This document shows positions 18,481-26,705 of a DNA stretch of 64,000 bases, piece by piece; the stretch's first letter is position 1, and the number at the start of each line of letters is the position of its first letter. The notes under the pieces were generated by a model. The model had not been told where the DNA came from and searched no databases. It saw only the letters and a list, made by a program, of their open reading frames with translations. Source of the stretch: Vibrio sp. JC009 (GTDB lineage Bacteria; Pseudomonadota; Gammaproteobacteria; Enterobacterales; Vibrionaceae). The position numbers were made by a program, and so were the translations under genes. The stretch spans positions 3,038,001-3,102,000 of the forward strand of contig NZ_CP092106.1 in NCBI RefSeq assembly GCF_029016485.1, given 5' to 3'.

Positions 18481-21126
18481 GTGAAGTTCATAAAGTACTT
18501 ATTAGTTTTTTCAGTGATTTGCATCATTCTTGGAGTGGGGACAATTATTGGTTTTTACTATTATGTAAAACCAGAGCTTCCGGATGTAGCAACGCTGAAA
18601 GATGTTCAGTTACAGACACCTATGCAGGTTTACAGCCGCGACGGCAAACTGATTGCCCAGTTCGGTGAAAAGCGCCGTGTACCTGTTACCTATGATGAAA
18701 TCCCTCAACAGTTAATTGATGCTCTGATCGCAACAGAAGACAGCCGCTACTACAGCCATCCGGGTATCGACCCCATAGGTATTGTCCGTGCCGCCTTTGT
18801 TGTTGCCATTTCAGGTTCAGCCAAACAGGGCGCAAGTACCATCACTCAGCAGTTAGCCCGGAACTTCTTCTTATCCAATGAGAAACGGATTATGCGTAAG
18901 ATTAAGGAAATCTTTATCGCAGTCCATATCGAACAGCTGCTGACAAAAGAAGAGATCCTTGAACTCTACATTAATAAGATTTTCCTCGGTTACCGCTCCT
19001 ATGGCTTTGGTGCTGCCTCACAGGTTTACTTCGGCAAAGAGCTGAATGAGCTGACGTTGAGCCAGATAGCAACACTGGCAGGTATGCCAAAAGCACCTTC
19101 AACCATGAACCCTATCTACTCGATAGAAAGAGCAACTGTGCGCCGCAATGTGGTTTTAGGCCGTATGCTGTCTGAGAACTACATTACTCAGGAAGAGTAT
19201 GAACTGGCAAAAGCAGAGCCTCTTGACGGTCATTACTATGGCGCTGAAATTCAGCTGCGTGCGCCGTATATTGCCGAGATCGCCCGCGCCTGGATGCTGG
19301 AACGTTACGGTGAAGATGCCTACACATCCGGTATGAAAATTTATACCACGCTGGATTCTAAGCTGCAGAACGCAGCAAAAACAGCCACGGTCAAAAACCT
19401 GCTAAGCTACGACGAAAGACACGGTTACCGCGGTGCTGAACAGGAAGTATGGACCGAAGGTAAGCCTGCTCTGTCCGAAGATGAAATGATCAAACATCTT
19501 CGCAAGCAGCCAACTTATGGTGATTTGCGTCCGGCAATTGTTACCGGCGTATCCGAAAAGGCTGCTCGCGTACTGATAAAAGATATCGGCTCAGCTCAGA
19601 TTGAGTGGGACGGAATGAAATGGGCTCGCCGCTTTATTACCGATGAAAAACAGGGGCCGGCTCCTGAAAAAGCCTCTGACATACTAACAACGGGTGAGCA
19701 GATCTGGGTCCGCCATCTGACAAAAACTCCGGTTGAAACCACTTATAATGAAGAGCCACAATTTGCCTACACCTGGAAACTGAGCCAGGTGCCAAATGCC
19801 AACACCGCATTTGTCGCTATGGATCCGGAAAGCGGTGCCGTACTTTCAATGGTGGGCGGCTTTAACTTTGTTCACAGTAAGTTTAACCGTGCAACTCAGT
19901 CTATCCGTCAGGTAGGTTCAGGTATCAAGCCGTTTATCTATTCTGCCGCTCTGGATCACGGCATGACTCTGGCTTCTCTGGTGAACGATGCACCAATTAA
20001 CCAGTGGGACTCCAGCATGGGCACGGCGTGGAGACCGAAAAACTCACCACCGACTTATGTTGGTCCTGCCCGTCTGAGAATTGGTCTGGCACAGTCTAAA
20101 AACGTAATGGCTGTGCGCGTACTGCGTCAGGTTGGTCTTGATGAAACCAGACACTACCTGACCCGCTTTGGTTTTGAAGAGGACAAACTGCCACGCTCTG
20201 AAACTATCGCTCTTGGTGCAGGCAGCTTAACACCGGTTAAACTGGCTCAGGGCTATTCTGTATTTGCTAACGGTGGTTACTATATCGAGCCTTACTATAT
20301 TGACCATGTGGAAACCCCGTTTGGTGAGCTGGAATACCAGTCCAACCCTATGGTTATCTGTCGTGAAAACTGCCCGGAAACAGAGCTGCCAAGTCTGGAA
20401 CTGCCTGTGGAAGAGGTGGCAGAGCCTGAGCCGGAAAAAACCTATAAGTTCGACACTGAACTGGCTGAAAACGAAGCCGATGTTGCTGAGCCTTCATTGT
20501 CAGAAGACACTGACGCAAATAGTGAGTTCGCACTTCGCTATGCGCCTCAGGTGATTTCCGAGCAGACTGCATTCCTGGTAAAAGAGATGCTTTACAGCAA
20601 CGTCTGGGGTGGCGGTAACTGGTCTGCCGGTACGGGCTGGAACGGTACGGGCTGGCGTGCGCAGAAGCTGAAACGTCGCGATATCGGTGGTAAAACAGGT
20701 ACAACCAACGACTCAAAAGATACCTGGTACAACGGCTATGGTCCGGGAATTGTGGCAACGGTCTGGGTTGGTTTTGATACTCACGACCGTAAACTTGGCC
20801 GCACCAGCAAAAACGCTAACCTGTCTAAAGATGAACAGCATCCAGGTGGCGAAGCTGGTGCGAAAACCGCTCAGCCGGCATGGGTCGACTTTATGAGAGT
20901 GGCTATGGAAAACGTCCCGGAGCAAAAGAAGGTTGTTCCGAATGATATTGTCAGAGTAAGAATAGACAGCGAAACCGGCCTTCTTACCCGCAAGTCAGGA
21001 AGCAGCACAATGTTTGAATACTTCCGCAGGGGCACAGAGCCGAAGGAGTTTAGTGAAGACAGTACAGGCGATGACCTGAATCTCTACTCCAATGGCGGAG
21101 ACGCTGGCGAAGAGTCGCTGTTCTAA
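18481..21126 (+). CDS. mrcA: Penicillin-binding protein 1A
   Basis: A bifunctional class-A PBP that polymerises and cross-links peptidoglycan. GTG start, then a transmembrane helix near residues 7-28. The glycosyltransferase domain has the catalytic Glu86 in ATEDSRYYSHPG and GASTITQQLARNFF. The transpeptidase has nucleophile Ser480 in the SGIK motif of RQVGSGIKPF, SKN near 539 and KTGT at 738. An OB-like insertion lies between the domains, and an acidic, Pro/Glu-rich segment near 640-675 is inserted within the transpeptidase. The 881-residue length fits PBP1A. It is divergent from pilM, as in E. coli, where mrcA neighbours the hof genes. Confidence 0.96.
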   Translation: MKFIKYLLVFSVICIILGVGTIIGFYYYVKPELPDVATLKDVQLQTPMQVYSRDGKLIAQFGEKRRVPVTYDEIPQQLIDALIATEDSRYYSHPGIDPIGIVRAAFVVAISGSAKQGASTITQQLARNFFLSNEKRIMRKIKEIFIAVHIEQLLTKEEILELYINKIFLGYRSYGFGAASQVYFGKELNELTLSQIATLAGMPKAPSTMNPIYSIERATVRRNVVLGRMLSENYITQEEYELAKAEPLDGHYYGAEIQLRAPYIAEIARAWMLERYGEDAYTSGMKIYTTLDSKLQNAAKTATVKNLLSYDERHGYRGAEQEVWTEGKPALSEDEMIKHLRKQPTYGDLRPAIVTGVSEKAARVLIKDIGSAQIEWDGMKWARRFITDEKQGPAPEKASDILTTGEQIWVRHLTKTPVETTYNEEPQFAYTWKLSQVPNANTAFVAMDPESGAVLSMVGGFNFVHSKFNRATQSIRQVGSGIKPFIYSAALDHGMTLASLVNDAPINQWDSSMGTAWRPKNSPPTYVGPARLRIGLAQSKNVMAVRVLRQVGLDETRHYLTRFGFEEDKLPRSETIALGAGSLTPVKLAQGYSVFANGGYYIEPYYIDHVETPFGELEYQSNPMVICRENCPETELPSLELPVEEVAEPEPEKTYKFDTELAENEADVAEPSLSEDTDANSEFALRYAPQVISEQTAFLVKEMLYSNVWGGGNWSAGTGWNGTGWRAQKLKRRDIGGKTGTTNDSKDTWYNGYGPGIVATVWVGFDTHDRKLGRTSKNANLSKDEQHPGGEAGAKTAQPAWVDFMRVAMENVPEQKKVVPNDIVRVRIDSETGLLTRKSGSSTMFEYFRRGTEPKEFSEDSTGDDLNLYSNGGDAGEESLF

Positions 21127-21129
21127 TGT

Positions 21130-21164
21130 AAAAAAGAGGGCATCAAGTTGATGCCCTCTTTTTT
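21130..21164. terminator. Bidirectional terminator between mrcA and oxyR
   Basis: A near-perfect dyad AAAAAAGAGGGCATCAA / TTGATGCCCTCTTTTTT immediately after the mrcA stop. It has T-runs on both strands, so it can end mrcA (plus) and oxyR (minus). Confidence 0.9.
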
Positions 21165-21184
21165 ATCCTTGTTTTTCTTGCCTG

Positions 21185-22072
21185 TTAAAGTTCAACATAA
21201 CCGGCAATAACCTTAGCCAGTGCTTCAAATCGCTTTCTCAGCGGAGAGCCGGGGCGGTATGCCAGTACAATCTTCCTGGACGGAACCGGTTCCATCGCTT
21301 CCAGATAACAAACCCCGTCTTTTTTCTTCTCTGCTGGGACAGAAAGCTGAGGAAGCAGTGTCATGCCACTTCCAGCGGCAACCATATTTCTCAGCGTTTC
21401 CAGACTGGTTGCCTTAAAGCGCTCATCATCTTTCGCACCGGCAGCAAAGCAGTAACCCAGAGCCTGATCACGCAGACAGTGTCCCTGCCCCAGAGATAGC
21501 ACGGTTTTGCCGTTTAGCTCATTCATATGAATTTTGTCTTTCTCAGCCCATGGGTGATCGCAGGATACGGCGATACACAAAGGCTCATCGTACAGTTCCA
21601 GCTCAATAAAAGGCTCTGTCTCTTCTACAGCGGCAAGTACCAGACAATCCAGCTTCCCCTCTTCCAGTTGGCGAACCAGCTGATGTGTCTGAGCTTCATG
21701 CAGGAAAAGTTCAAGATCAGGAAAATCCTCTTTCAGACCGGGAACGATTTTTGGCAGCAGATAAGGGCCAACCGTAGGGATAAAGCCGATATGCAGCGGA
21801 CCACTCATCTCTTTCCCCTGAAGACTGGCCATTTCAGTAAATGTCTTAATTTCCTTCAGGATCCGCTTTGCCTGCTCAACCATCAGAAGCCCGGACTCGG
21901 TAAACAGGACCCGTCTGCTGCTTCTCTCCAGCAGCGGAGCACCAAGCTCATCTTCCAGTTTGCGGATTTGGCCGCTAAGCGTTGGCTGGCTGACAAAACA
22001 AGCCTCTGCCGCTTTACGAAAATGCTTATGTTCAGCCAGTGCCACAAGGTATTCAAAGTCACGAATATTCAT
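21185..22072 (-). CDS. oxyR: Peroxide-sensing LysR regulator OxyR
   Basis: Hydrogen-peroxide sensor that forms a disulfide and activates antioxidant genes. An N-terminal winged helix-turn-helix (residues 1-60) is followed by a substrate-binding-like domain. The redox pair is Cys199 and Cys208 in GHCLRDQALGYC, the same numbering as in E. coli, which separates it from other LysR proteins. I start at 22072 (MNIRDFEYLVALAEH, 296 residues), since the upstream MWSEFS codons lie in the operator. The 37-bp OxyR site begins 17 bp upstream, fitting autorepression and activation of the divergent peroxiredoxin. Confidence 0.95.
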   Translation of the reverse strand: MNIRDFEYLVALAEHKHFRKAAEACFVSQPTLSGQIRKLEDELGAPLLERSSRRVLFTESGLLMVEQAKRILKEIKTFTEMASLQGKEMSGPLHIGFIPTVGPYLLPKIVPGLKEDFPDLELFLHEAQTHQLVRQLEEGKLDCLVLAAVEETEPFIELELYDEPLCIAVSCDHPWAEKDKIHMNELNGKTVLSLGQGHCLRDQALGYCFAAGAKDDERFKATSLETLRNMVAAGSGMTLLPQLSVPAEKKKDGVCYLEAMEPVPSRKIVLAYRPGSPLRKRFEALAKVIAGYVEL

Positions 22073-22088
22073 ACTAAATTCCGACCAC

Positions 22089-22125
22089 ATAGATATTGAC
22101 TATCGTTACTATAGTATCAAACGAT
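22089..22125. promoter_or_regulatory. OxyR-binding site (four half-sites)
   Basis: ATAGATATTGACTAT, a 7-base spacer, then ATAGTATCAAACGAT. This follows the established 37-bp consensus of two ATAG-N7-CTAT dyads separated by 7 bp, with only the last half-site degenerate (CGAT). It lies between oxyR and the peroxiredoxin gene, close to the oxyR start codon. Confidence 0.85.
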
Positions 22126-22228
22126 TAGAGCTATCAACGATTTTTTTTAATAATAGTCCCAACGAAACAGAGATAAGACTTCTACACTAAATTTGAAGCC
22201 AGCTGGCTTAACTAAAAGGATAAAGATT

Positions 22229-22960
22229 ATGTTTACATCTAAAGAAGGTCAGGCAGTTCCACAGGTAACTTTCCCAACTCGTCAGGGCGATGCATGGGTT
22301 AATGTAACAACAGATGAACTGTTCAAAGACAAAACCGTTATCGTATTCAGCCTTCCGGGCGCATTCACACCGACATGTTCTTCAAGCCATCTGCCGCGTT
22401 ACAACGAGCTGTTCCCGGTATTTAAGGACCACGGCGTTGATGAAATCCTGTGTGTATCGGTAAACGACACCTTCGTAATGAACGCATGGAAAGACGACCA
22501 GGAAGCAGAAAACATCACTTTCATTCCTGATGGTAACGGTGACTTCACTGACGGCATGGGCATGCTGGTTGATAAAGCAGAACTTGGTTTCGGCAAGCGT
22601 TCATGGCGCTACAGCATGTTGGTTAAGAACGGCGTGGTAGAAAAAATGTTTATCGAACCAAACGAGCCGGGCGACCCGTTCAAGGTTTCAGACGCTGACA
22701 CTATGCTTGGTTATGTTGCACCGGAGTACAAAGTGCAGGAATCCATCACGGTTATCTCAAAACCAGGCTGTCCTTTCTGTGCCAAAGCGAAGCAGAACCT
22801 GATTGATAACGGCCTTGCATACGAAGAAGTGGTTCTGGGTAAAGATGCAACAACAGTCACTCTGCGCGCAATTACCGGTAAAACAACGGTTCCTCAGGTG
22901 TTTATTGGTGGTGAGTATATTGGGGGAAGCGAAGAGCTGGAAGCTTACCTGAATAAGTAA
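22229..22960 (+). CDS. Peroxiredoxin 5-glutaredoxin hybrid
   Basis: A fused antioxidant enzyme that reduces peroxides at the Prx5 domain and is recycled by its own glutaredoxin domain with glutathione. The peroxidatic Cys50 sits in [14 protein letters not shown]; the glutaredoxin CPFC pair is Cys181/Cys184 in [11 protein letters not shown], with the cis-Pro motif [10 protein letters not shown]. The start at 22229 (MFTSKEGQ, 243 residues) is preceded by AAGGA at 8 bases, and the length matches the Haemophilus hybrid. It is transcribed away from oxyR across an OxyR site, so peroxide induction is likely. Confidence 0.93.
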   Translation: MFTSKEGQAVPQVTFPTRQGDAWVNVTTDELFKDKTVIVFSLPGAFTPTCSSSHLPRYNELFPVFKDHGVDEILCVSVNDTFVMNAWKDDQEAENITFIPDGNGDFTDGMGMLVDKAELGFGKRSWRYSMLVKNGVVEKMFIEPNEPGDPFKVSDADTMLGYVAPEYKVQESITVISKPGCPFCAKAKQNLIDNGLAYEEVVLGKDATTVTLRAITGKTTVPQVFIGGEYIGGSEELEAYLNK

Positions 22961-22976
22961 TATCTCATTCGGTGCG

Positions 22977-23045
22977 TAGTTCTGGGAACGGACTGCGTCC
23001 TATAGGCCCTGGCCCCTGGGAAATCCCAAGGGTTCAGGGCTAAAA
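22977..23045. repeat. GC-rich palindromic intergenic repeat
   Basis: Contains GGACTGCGTCC (22990-23000), a loop variant of the GGACGAAGTCC hairpin found elsewhere in the window, followed by the palindromic words AGGCCCTGGCCCCTGGG and CCCAAGGGTTCAGGGC. It belongs to the same word family as 32991-33122 and 47585-47697. Confidence 0.7.
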
Positions 23046-23108
23046 GCTGATTAACCTTCTAAGTTATCCAAAACATTCCAGAACTCCTGACTTAAGAGAA
23101 CAAAAACC

Positions 23109-24560
23109 ATGAAAAAGATTAACGTTGATGTTGCCGTAATTGGTGGCGGCACAGCCGGGCTAGGCGCTTACCGTGCTGCAAAAGCACATACAGACAATGT
23201 AGTAATGATCGAAGGTGGTCCGTACGGAACAACCTGTGCCCGTGTTGGTTGTATGCCTTCTAAGCTTTTAATAGCAGCAGCTGAAAGTGTTCACCAGATC
23301 GAAAAAGCACCGGGCTTTGGTGTTTACCCGCAGGGCGATATCCATATCAACGGCCGTGAGGTGATGGACCGCGTAAAGAGAGAACGTGATCGCTTCGTTG
23401 GCTTTGTTCTTGAAGGTGTGGATGAGATTCCTGCAGAAGATAAAATTGCCGGTTACGCGAAGTTCATTGATAACAATACGCTGATTGTTGATGATCATAC
23501 TGAAATCTCGGCAGAGCGTATTGTTATTGCTACCGGATCCCGCCCTGCCTATCCGGCGGTTTGGAATGAGCTTGGCGATCGTCTGATTATCAACGACGAT
23601 GTTTTTGAGTGGGATGACCTGCCGGAGTCCGTGGCGGTATTTGGTCCGGGCGTTATTGGTCTTGAGCTTGGTCAGGCACTTCACCGCCTGGGTGTGAAGG
23701 TAAAACTCTTTGGTCTTGGTGGCCAGGTTGGCCCACTAACGGATCCGGAAGTGATGGACTATGCAGGTAAAGCCTTCAGCGAAGAGTTCTATCTGGATGC
23801 CGATGTAAAAGTGGAAAGCATGAAGCGTAAAGGCGATAAAGTTGAGATCATGTTTATCAATAAACAGGATGAGCTTGAAACCTTTGAAGTGGACTATGTG
23901 CTTGCAGCAACAGGCCGCAGACCCAACGTTGATAAACTTGCTATCGAAAACACCAGTATCGAACTGGATGAGCGCGGTGTGCCGGTTGCGGATCACTATA
24001 CGCTGCAGACATCAGCAGCCAACATCTTTATTGCCGGTGACGCAAGCAACCAGATCCCGCTTCTGCATGAAGCTGCTGATCAGGGACGTATCGCAGGTGA
24101 TAACGCAGGCCGCTACCCTGATATTAGAGCCGGATTACGCCGCTCAGCGATATCTGCTGTCTTCTCTGACCCGCAGATTGCTATGGTTGGTGAAACCTAC
24201 CGCCAGATTACACAGCGCCTGGGCACATGTGGCTGTTTTGCAACAGGCGAGGTTTCATTCGAAAACCAGGGCCGCTCCCGTGTCATGCTGCGAAATAAAG
24301 GCATACTTCACGTATACGGCGAACAGGGTACAGGCCGGTTCCTTGGTGCTGAAATGATGGGACCAAACGCAGAACACCTTGCGCACCTGCTGGCATGGGC
24401 ACATCAGAACAAGATGACCATTTCGGAGATGCTGGATATGCCTTTCTACCATCCGGTAATCGAAGAAGGTGTCCGTACAGCGCTTCGCGACCTGAATGCG
24501 AAACTGCACTTAGGGCCTGAAATGATTAAGCATTGCCTGGATTGCGGGCCTGGTTGTTAA
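23109..24560 (+). CDS. Lipoamide-dehydrogenase-like flavin disulfide reductase with Cys tail
   Basis: A 483-residue class-I pyridine nucleotide-disulfide oxidoreductase. FAD-binding GGGTAGLGAYRAA, redox disulfide TTCARVGCMPSK, NAD(P) fold FGPGVIGLELG, FAD motif IFIAGDASN and the C-terminal base motif YHPVIEEG are all present. Unlike E3 of the 2-oxo-acid dehydrogenases it has an active-site sequence with Ala-Arg-Val between the cysteines, a C-x-C at TCGC mid-protein, and ends in HCLDCGPGC (Cys476, 479, 483). It follows the Prx-Grx gene and lies away from any PDH operon, so a thiol-stress role is inferred; the substrate is unknown. Confidence 0.85.
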   Translation: MKKINVDVAVIGGGTAGLGAYRAAKAHTDNVVMIEGGPYGTTCARVGCMPSKLLIAAAESVHQIEKAPGFGVYPQGDIHINGREVMDRVKRERDRFVGFVLEGVDEIPAEDKIAGYAKFIDNNTLIVDDHTEISAERIVIATGSRPAYPAVWNELGDRLIINDDVFEWDDLPESVAVFGPGVIGLELGQALHRLGVKVKLFGLGGQVGPLTDPEVMDYAGKAFSEEFYLDADVKVESMKRKGDKVEIMFINKQDELETFEVDYVLAATGRRPNVDKLAIENTSIELDERGVPVADHYTLQTSAANIFIAGDASNQIPLLHEAADQGRIAGDNAGRYPDIRAGLRRSAISAVFSDPQIAMVGETYRQITQRLGTCGCFATGEVSFENQGRSRVMLRNKGILHVYGEQGTGRFLGAEMMGPNAEHLAHLLAWAHQNKMTISEMLDMPFYHPVIEEGVRTALRDLNAKLHLGPEMIKHCLDCGPGC

Positions 24561-24572
24561 GCAGCTATCAGC

Positions 24573-24836
24573 CTGACTCTTACACACAAATACTAAGGTG
24601 GCCAAAGAACGGTTCTCCCCCTTGAGTAATAAAGCCTAATTGGTTGATAAAGCTAATAGAAGGGGGAGTTAGAGGGGGTTGGTTATACAAAGATTAACTA
24701 AATCGTAGAACCTTAAGCCTCTAAGCAGCAACCCCTCCTAACCTCCCCTTGGATGTAACTTCTTCTAAAAACCAACCTGTTGTGTCTAAGGGGAGGAACT
24801 TTTCTCTGCCCCATTAGACTTGCGTATAAGAGTCAG
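24573..24836 (+). mobile_element. MITE copy A with Tn5/IS50-like ends
   Basis: 264 bp with terminal inverted repeats CTGACTCTTACACACAAAT and the complement of CTGACTCTTATACGCA. The reference end of Tn5/IS50 is CTGACTCTTATACACAAGT. Flanking 9-mers GCTATCAGC and GCTATCAAT agree at 7 positions, consistent with a decayed 9-bp target duplication as IS50-group transposases make. There is no coding sequence. Internally it holds two hairpins built on CTCCCCCTT...AAGGGGGAG and CTCCCCTT...AAGGGGAG. It is the inverse of copy B across the MATE gene. Confidence 0.88.
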
Positions 24837-25016
24837 GCTATCAATAGCTTGCCGCCTCTTTAGTTGGGTACAAGCTTTTTTACATTTGGATTCTGTTGTA
24901 TTGCTGCTCATTTATACCTTAGTGCTCAAAACTGCTGAAAGCTGACGGCTGACAGCTGAAAGCTCAATAAAAAAAGGTTACTCTTAATCACTTCCGCCAA
25001 ATAAAAACAAAAACAT
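24837..25016. other. Region between MITE A and the MATE gene
   Basis: No gene. It includes CTGAAAGCTGACGGCTGA near 24936, a repeat module shared with 42993-43022, and the MATE promoter region. No convincing ribosome binding site precedes the ATG at 25017. Confidence 0.5.
24932..24966. repeat. AGCTGA-type repeat module
   Basis: CTGAAAGCTGACGGCTGA followed by CAGCTGAAAGCTC. The first 18 bases recur at 42993-43010, next to the AGCTATC array. The TCAGC/AGCTATC words flanking MITE A suggest that the MITE landed inside this repeat. Confidence 0.65.
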
Positions 25017-26348
25017 ATGCAAGATAAACACGGGCTGCTTACCTCTCCAATATCACTGGTGCTCCGCCAAATGACCGTACCTATGGTTTTTGGCATGGTT
25101 GCCATACTGCTGTTTAATCTTGTGGATACCTTCTTCGTTTCTCTGCTGGGCACCCAGGCACTGGCGGCGATCAGCTTTACCTTTCCGGTGACCTTTGCGG
25201 TTAACTGTATCACCATGGGAATTGGTGTCGGGTTATCAAGCTGTATCGGCAGGTTGTTGGGGCAAAACGAACATCATGGCGCTGCCAGATTTGCCTCCCA
25301 CGGAATACTGCTGGCTATTGCATTAATCTCCTTAGCCTCTTTGGCCGGGTTATTAACTGTCGAGCCGCTGTTTCTTTTGCTCGGAGCCGAGAGCCAGCTG
25401 CTGCCTCTGATTAATGATTATATGCTGATCTGGTATCTGACCATTCCCCTCCTGGTTATCCCAATGGCAGGCAATGCGGTGATCAGAGCCACGGGAGATA
25501 CCAGAACACCCGCCAAGATTATGATTCTTGCAGGCCTGATCAACGGCCTGCTGGATCCCCTGCTTATCTTCGGCATCGGCCCGTTTCCTGAGCTGGGCAT
25601 TCAGGGCGCAGCCATCGCCAGCGCGGTAAGCTGGTTAGGCGCTCTATGCTGCTCGCTGTATCTGCTTATCAAACGGGAAAAAATGCTGGCACCGCCAAGC
25701 CTGACATCCGTTGTTAAAGACTGGCAGCAGGTACTGAAAATAGGCGCGCCTGCCGGACTTTCCAGTGCAATGACCCCCCTATCCGGCGCAGTATTAATGA
25801 AGCTACTGGCAGGCCACGGCACCGCCGCGGTCGCTGCATACGGCGCGGCACAGAGAATTGAATCCCTTCTGCTGCTGGTGATTATGTCGCTGGCTTCCAT
25901 CCTGACCACCTTTATGGCCCAGAACCTTGGTGCGGATAACCCTAAACGCAGCTTTAAAGCCCTGTTCTTAAGTATGCGCTTTTCAGTACTGTTCCAGCTT
26001 CTGATTTTTATAATGATGGTGCCGCTAAGCATCCCGCTCGCCGCCCTTTTCGGCCAGGAGCAGGAAGTAAATGATCTTATCTGGCTCTATCTGGTTATCG
26101 TCCCGGTCAGCTACGGTTTTCAGGGCATTATTATGCTGCTGATCAGCGCCCTAAACGCCATGCACAAATCGCTGAACGCATTTTACTGGAGTGTATTAAG
26201 GCTGTTTGTTTTCACCATACCGGCGGCCTGGATTGGCAGCGAACTGTATGAAGTGCAGGGGTTGTTTGTGGGGATTGCGGTTGGGAACATTGTAGGGGGA
26301 GGGCTTGGGTATTTTTATGCTTTGAAGCTTAGGGTGGAAAATTGCTAG
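25017..26348 (+). CDS. MATE-family multidrug/cation exporter
   Basis: A 443-residue inner-membrane protein with about twelve hydrophobic segments in two pseudo-symmetric halves, as in MATE (NorM/DinF/VmrA) sodium- or proton-coupled exporters. Family features include PMVFGMVAILLFNLVDTFFV, ALAAISFTFPV and MAGNAVIRATGDTRTP. The substrate cannot be told. It stands alone, bracketed by two inverted MITE copies; its base composition does not look foreign by eye. The start is uncertain because no clear Shine-Dalgarno precedes the ATG. Confidence 0.88.
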   Translation: MQDKHGLLTSPISLVLRQMTVPMVFGMVAILLFNLVDTFFVSLLGTQALAAISFTFPVTFAVNCITMGIGVGLSSCIGRLLGQNEHHGAARFASHGILLAIALISLASLAGLLTVEPLFLLLGAESQLLPLINDYMLIWYLTIPLLVIPMAGNAVIRATGDTRTPAKIMILAGLINGLLDPLLIFGIGPFPELGIQGAAIASAVSWLGALCCSLYLLIKREKMLAPPSLTSVVKDWQQVLKIGAPAGLSSAMTPLSGAVLMKLLAGHGTAAVAAYGAAQRIESLLLLVIMSLASILTTFMAQNLGADNPKRSFKALFLSMRFSVLFQLLIFIMMVPLSIPLAALFGQEQEVNDLIWLYLVIVPVSYGFQGIIMLLISALNAMHKSLNAFYWSVLRLFVFTIPAAWIGSELYEVQGLFVGIAVGNIVGGGLGYFYALKLRVENC

Positions 26349-26363
26349 GTTGCAGGTTGCAGG

Positions 26364-26625
26364 CTGACTCTTATACACAAGTTTAAGGAGCCAAAGAATG
26401 CTCCTCCCCTTAGTCTCGAAAGGCCGGATTTTCGAAGAAGTAACATCGAAGGGGAGGCTGGGAGGGGTTGTTTCTCATGGGTTTAAGTTTTGGTGGTTTA
26501 ACCATGCATAGCATAATCAACCCCCTCTAACTCCCCCTTCTATTAGCTTTATCAACCAGTTAGGCCTTTCGCTCAAGGGGGAGAACCATTCTCTGGTCAC
26601 TTTAATATTTGTGTATAAGAGTCAG
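26364..26625 (-). mobile_element. MITE copy B with Tn5/IS50-like ends
   Basis: 262 bp beginning 15 bp after the MATE stop codon. The left end CTGACTCTTATACACAAGT is identical to the 19-bp outside end of Tn5/IS50, and the right end is the complement of CTGACTCTTATACACAAAT. Flanking 9-mers GGTTGCAGG and GGTTACAGG agree at 8 of 9 positions, a clear target-site duplication. It is reverse-oriented to copy A: the complement of its right half contains the same CTCCCCCTTGAG and GAAGGGGGAGTTAGAGGG words. No coding sequence. Confidence 0.9.
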
Positions 26626-26639
26626 GGTTACAGGTTATT

Positions 26640-26705
26640 TTGGAGATACGTACTTTACCTGTTACCTGTAGGACGAAGTCCGCGCCTGTAGCCTGTCGCC
26701 TTCAA
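26640..26705. repeat. CCTGTA-word repeat with GGACGAAGTCC hairpin
   Basis: TTACCTGTTACCTGTA, then GGACGAAGTCC at 26671-26681, then CGCCTGTAGCCTGTCGCC. The hairpin equals those at 1505 and 47664, but the surrounding words differ. It lies between MITE B and the cysE stop. Confidence 0.65.

Noticed and set aside
23109..24560. Pyruvate/2-oxoglutarate dehydrogenase E3 (lpdA)
   Set aside because: No E1 or E2 genes nearby, the active-site spacing residues differ and the C-terminal cysteine tail is atypical; called only as an E3-like reductase.
24573..26625. A true composite transposon carrying the MATE gene
   Set aside because: Each MITE has its own 9-bp duplication, and neither encodes a transposase, so independent insertions explain the layout better; kept only as a question.
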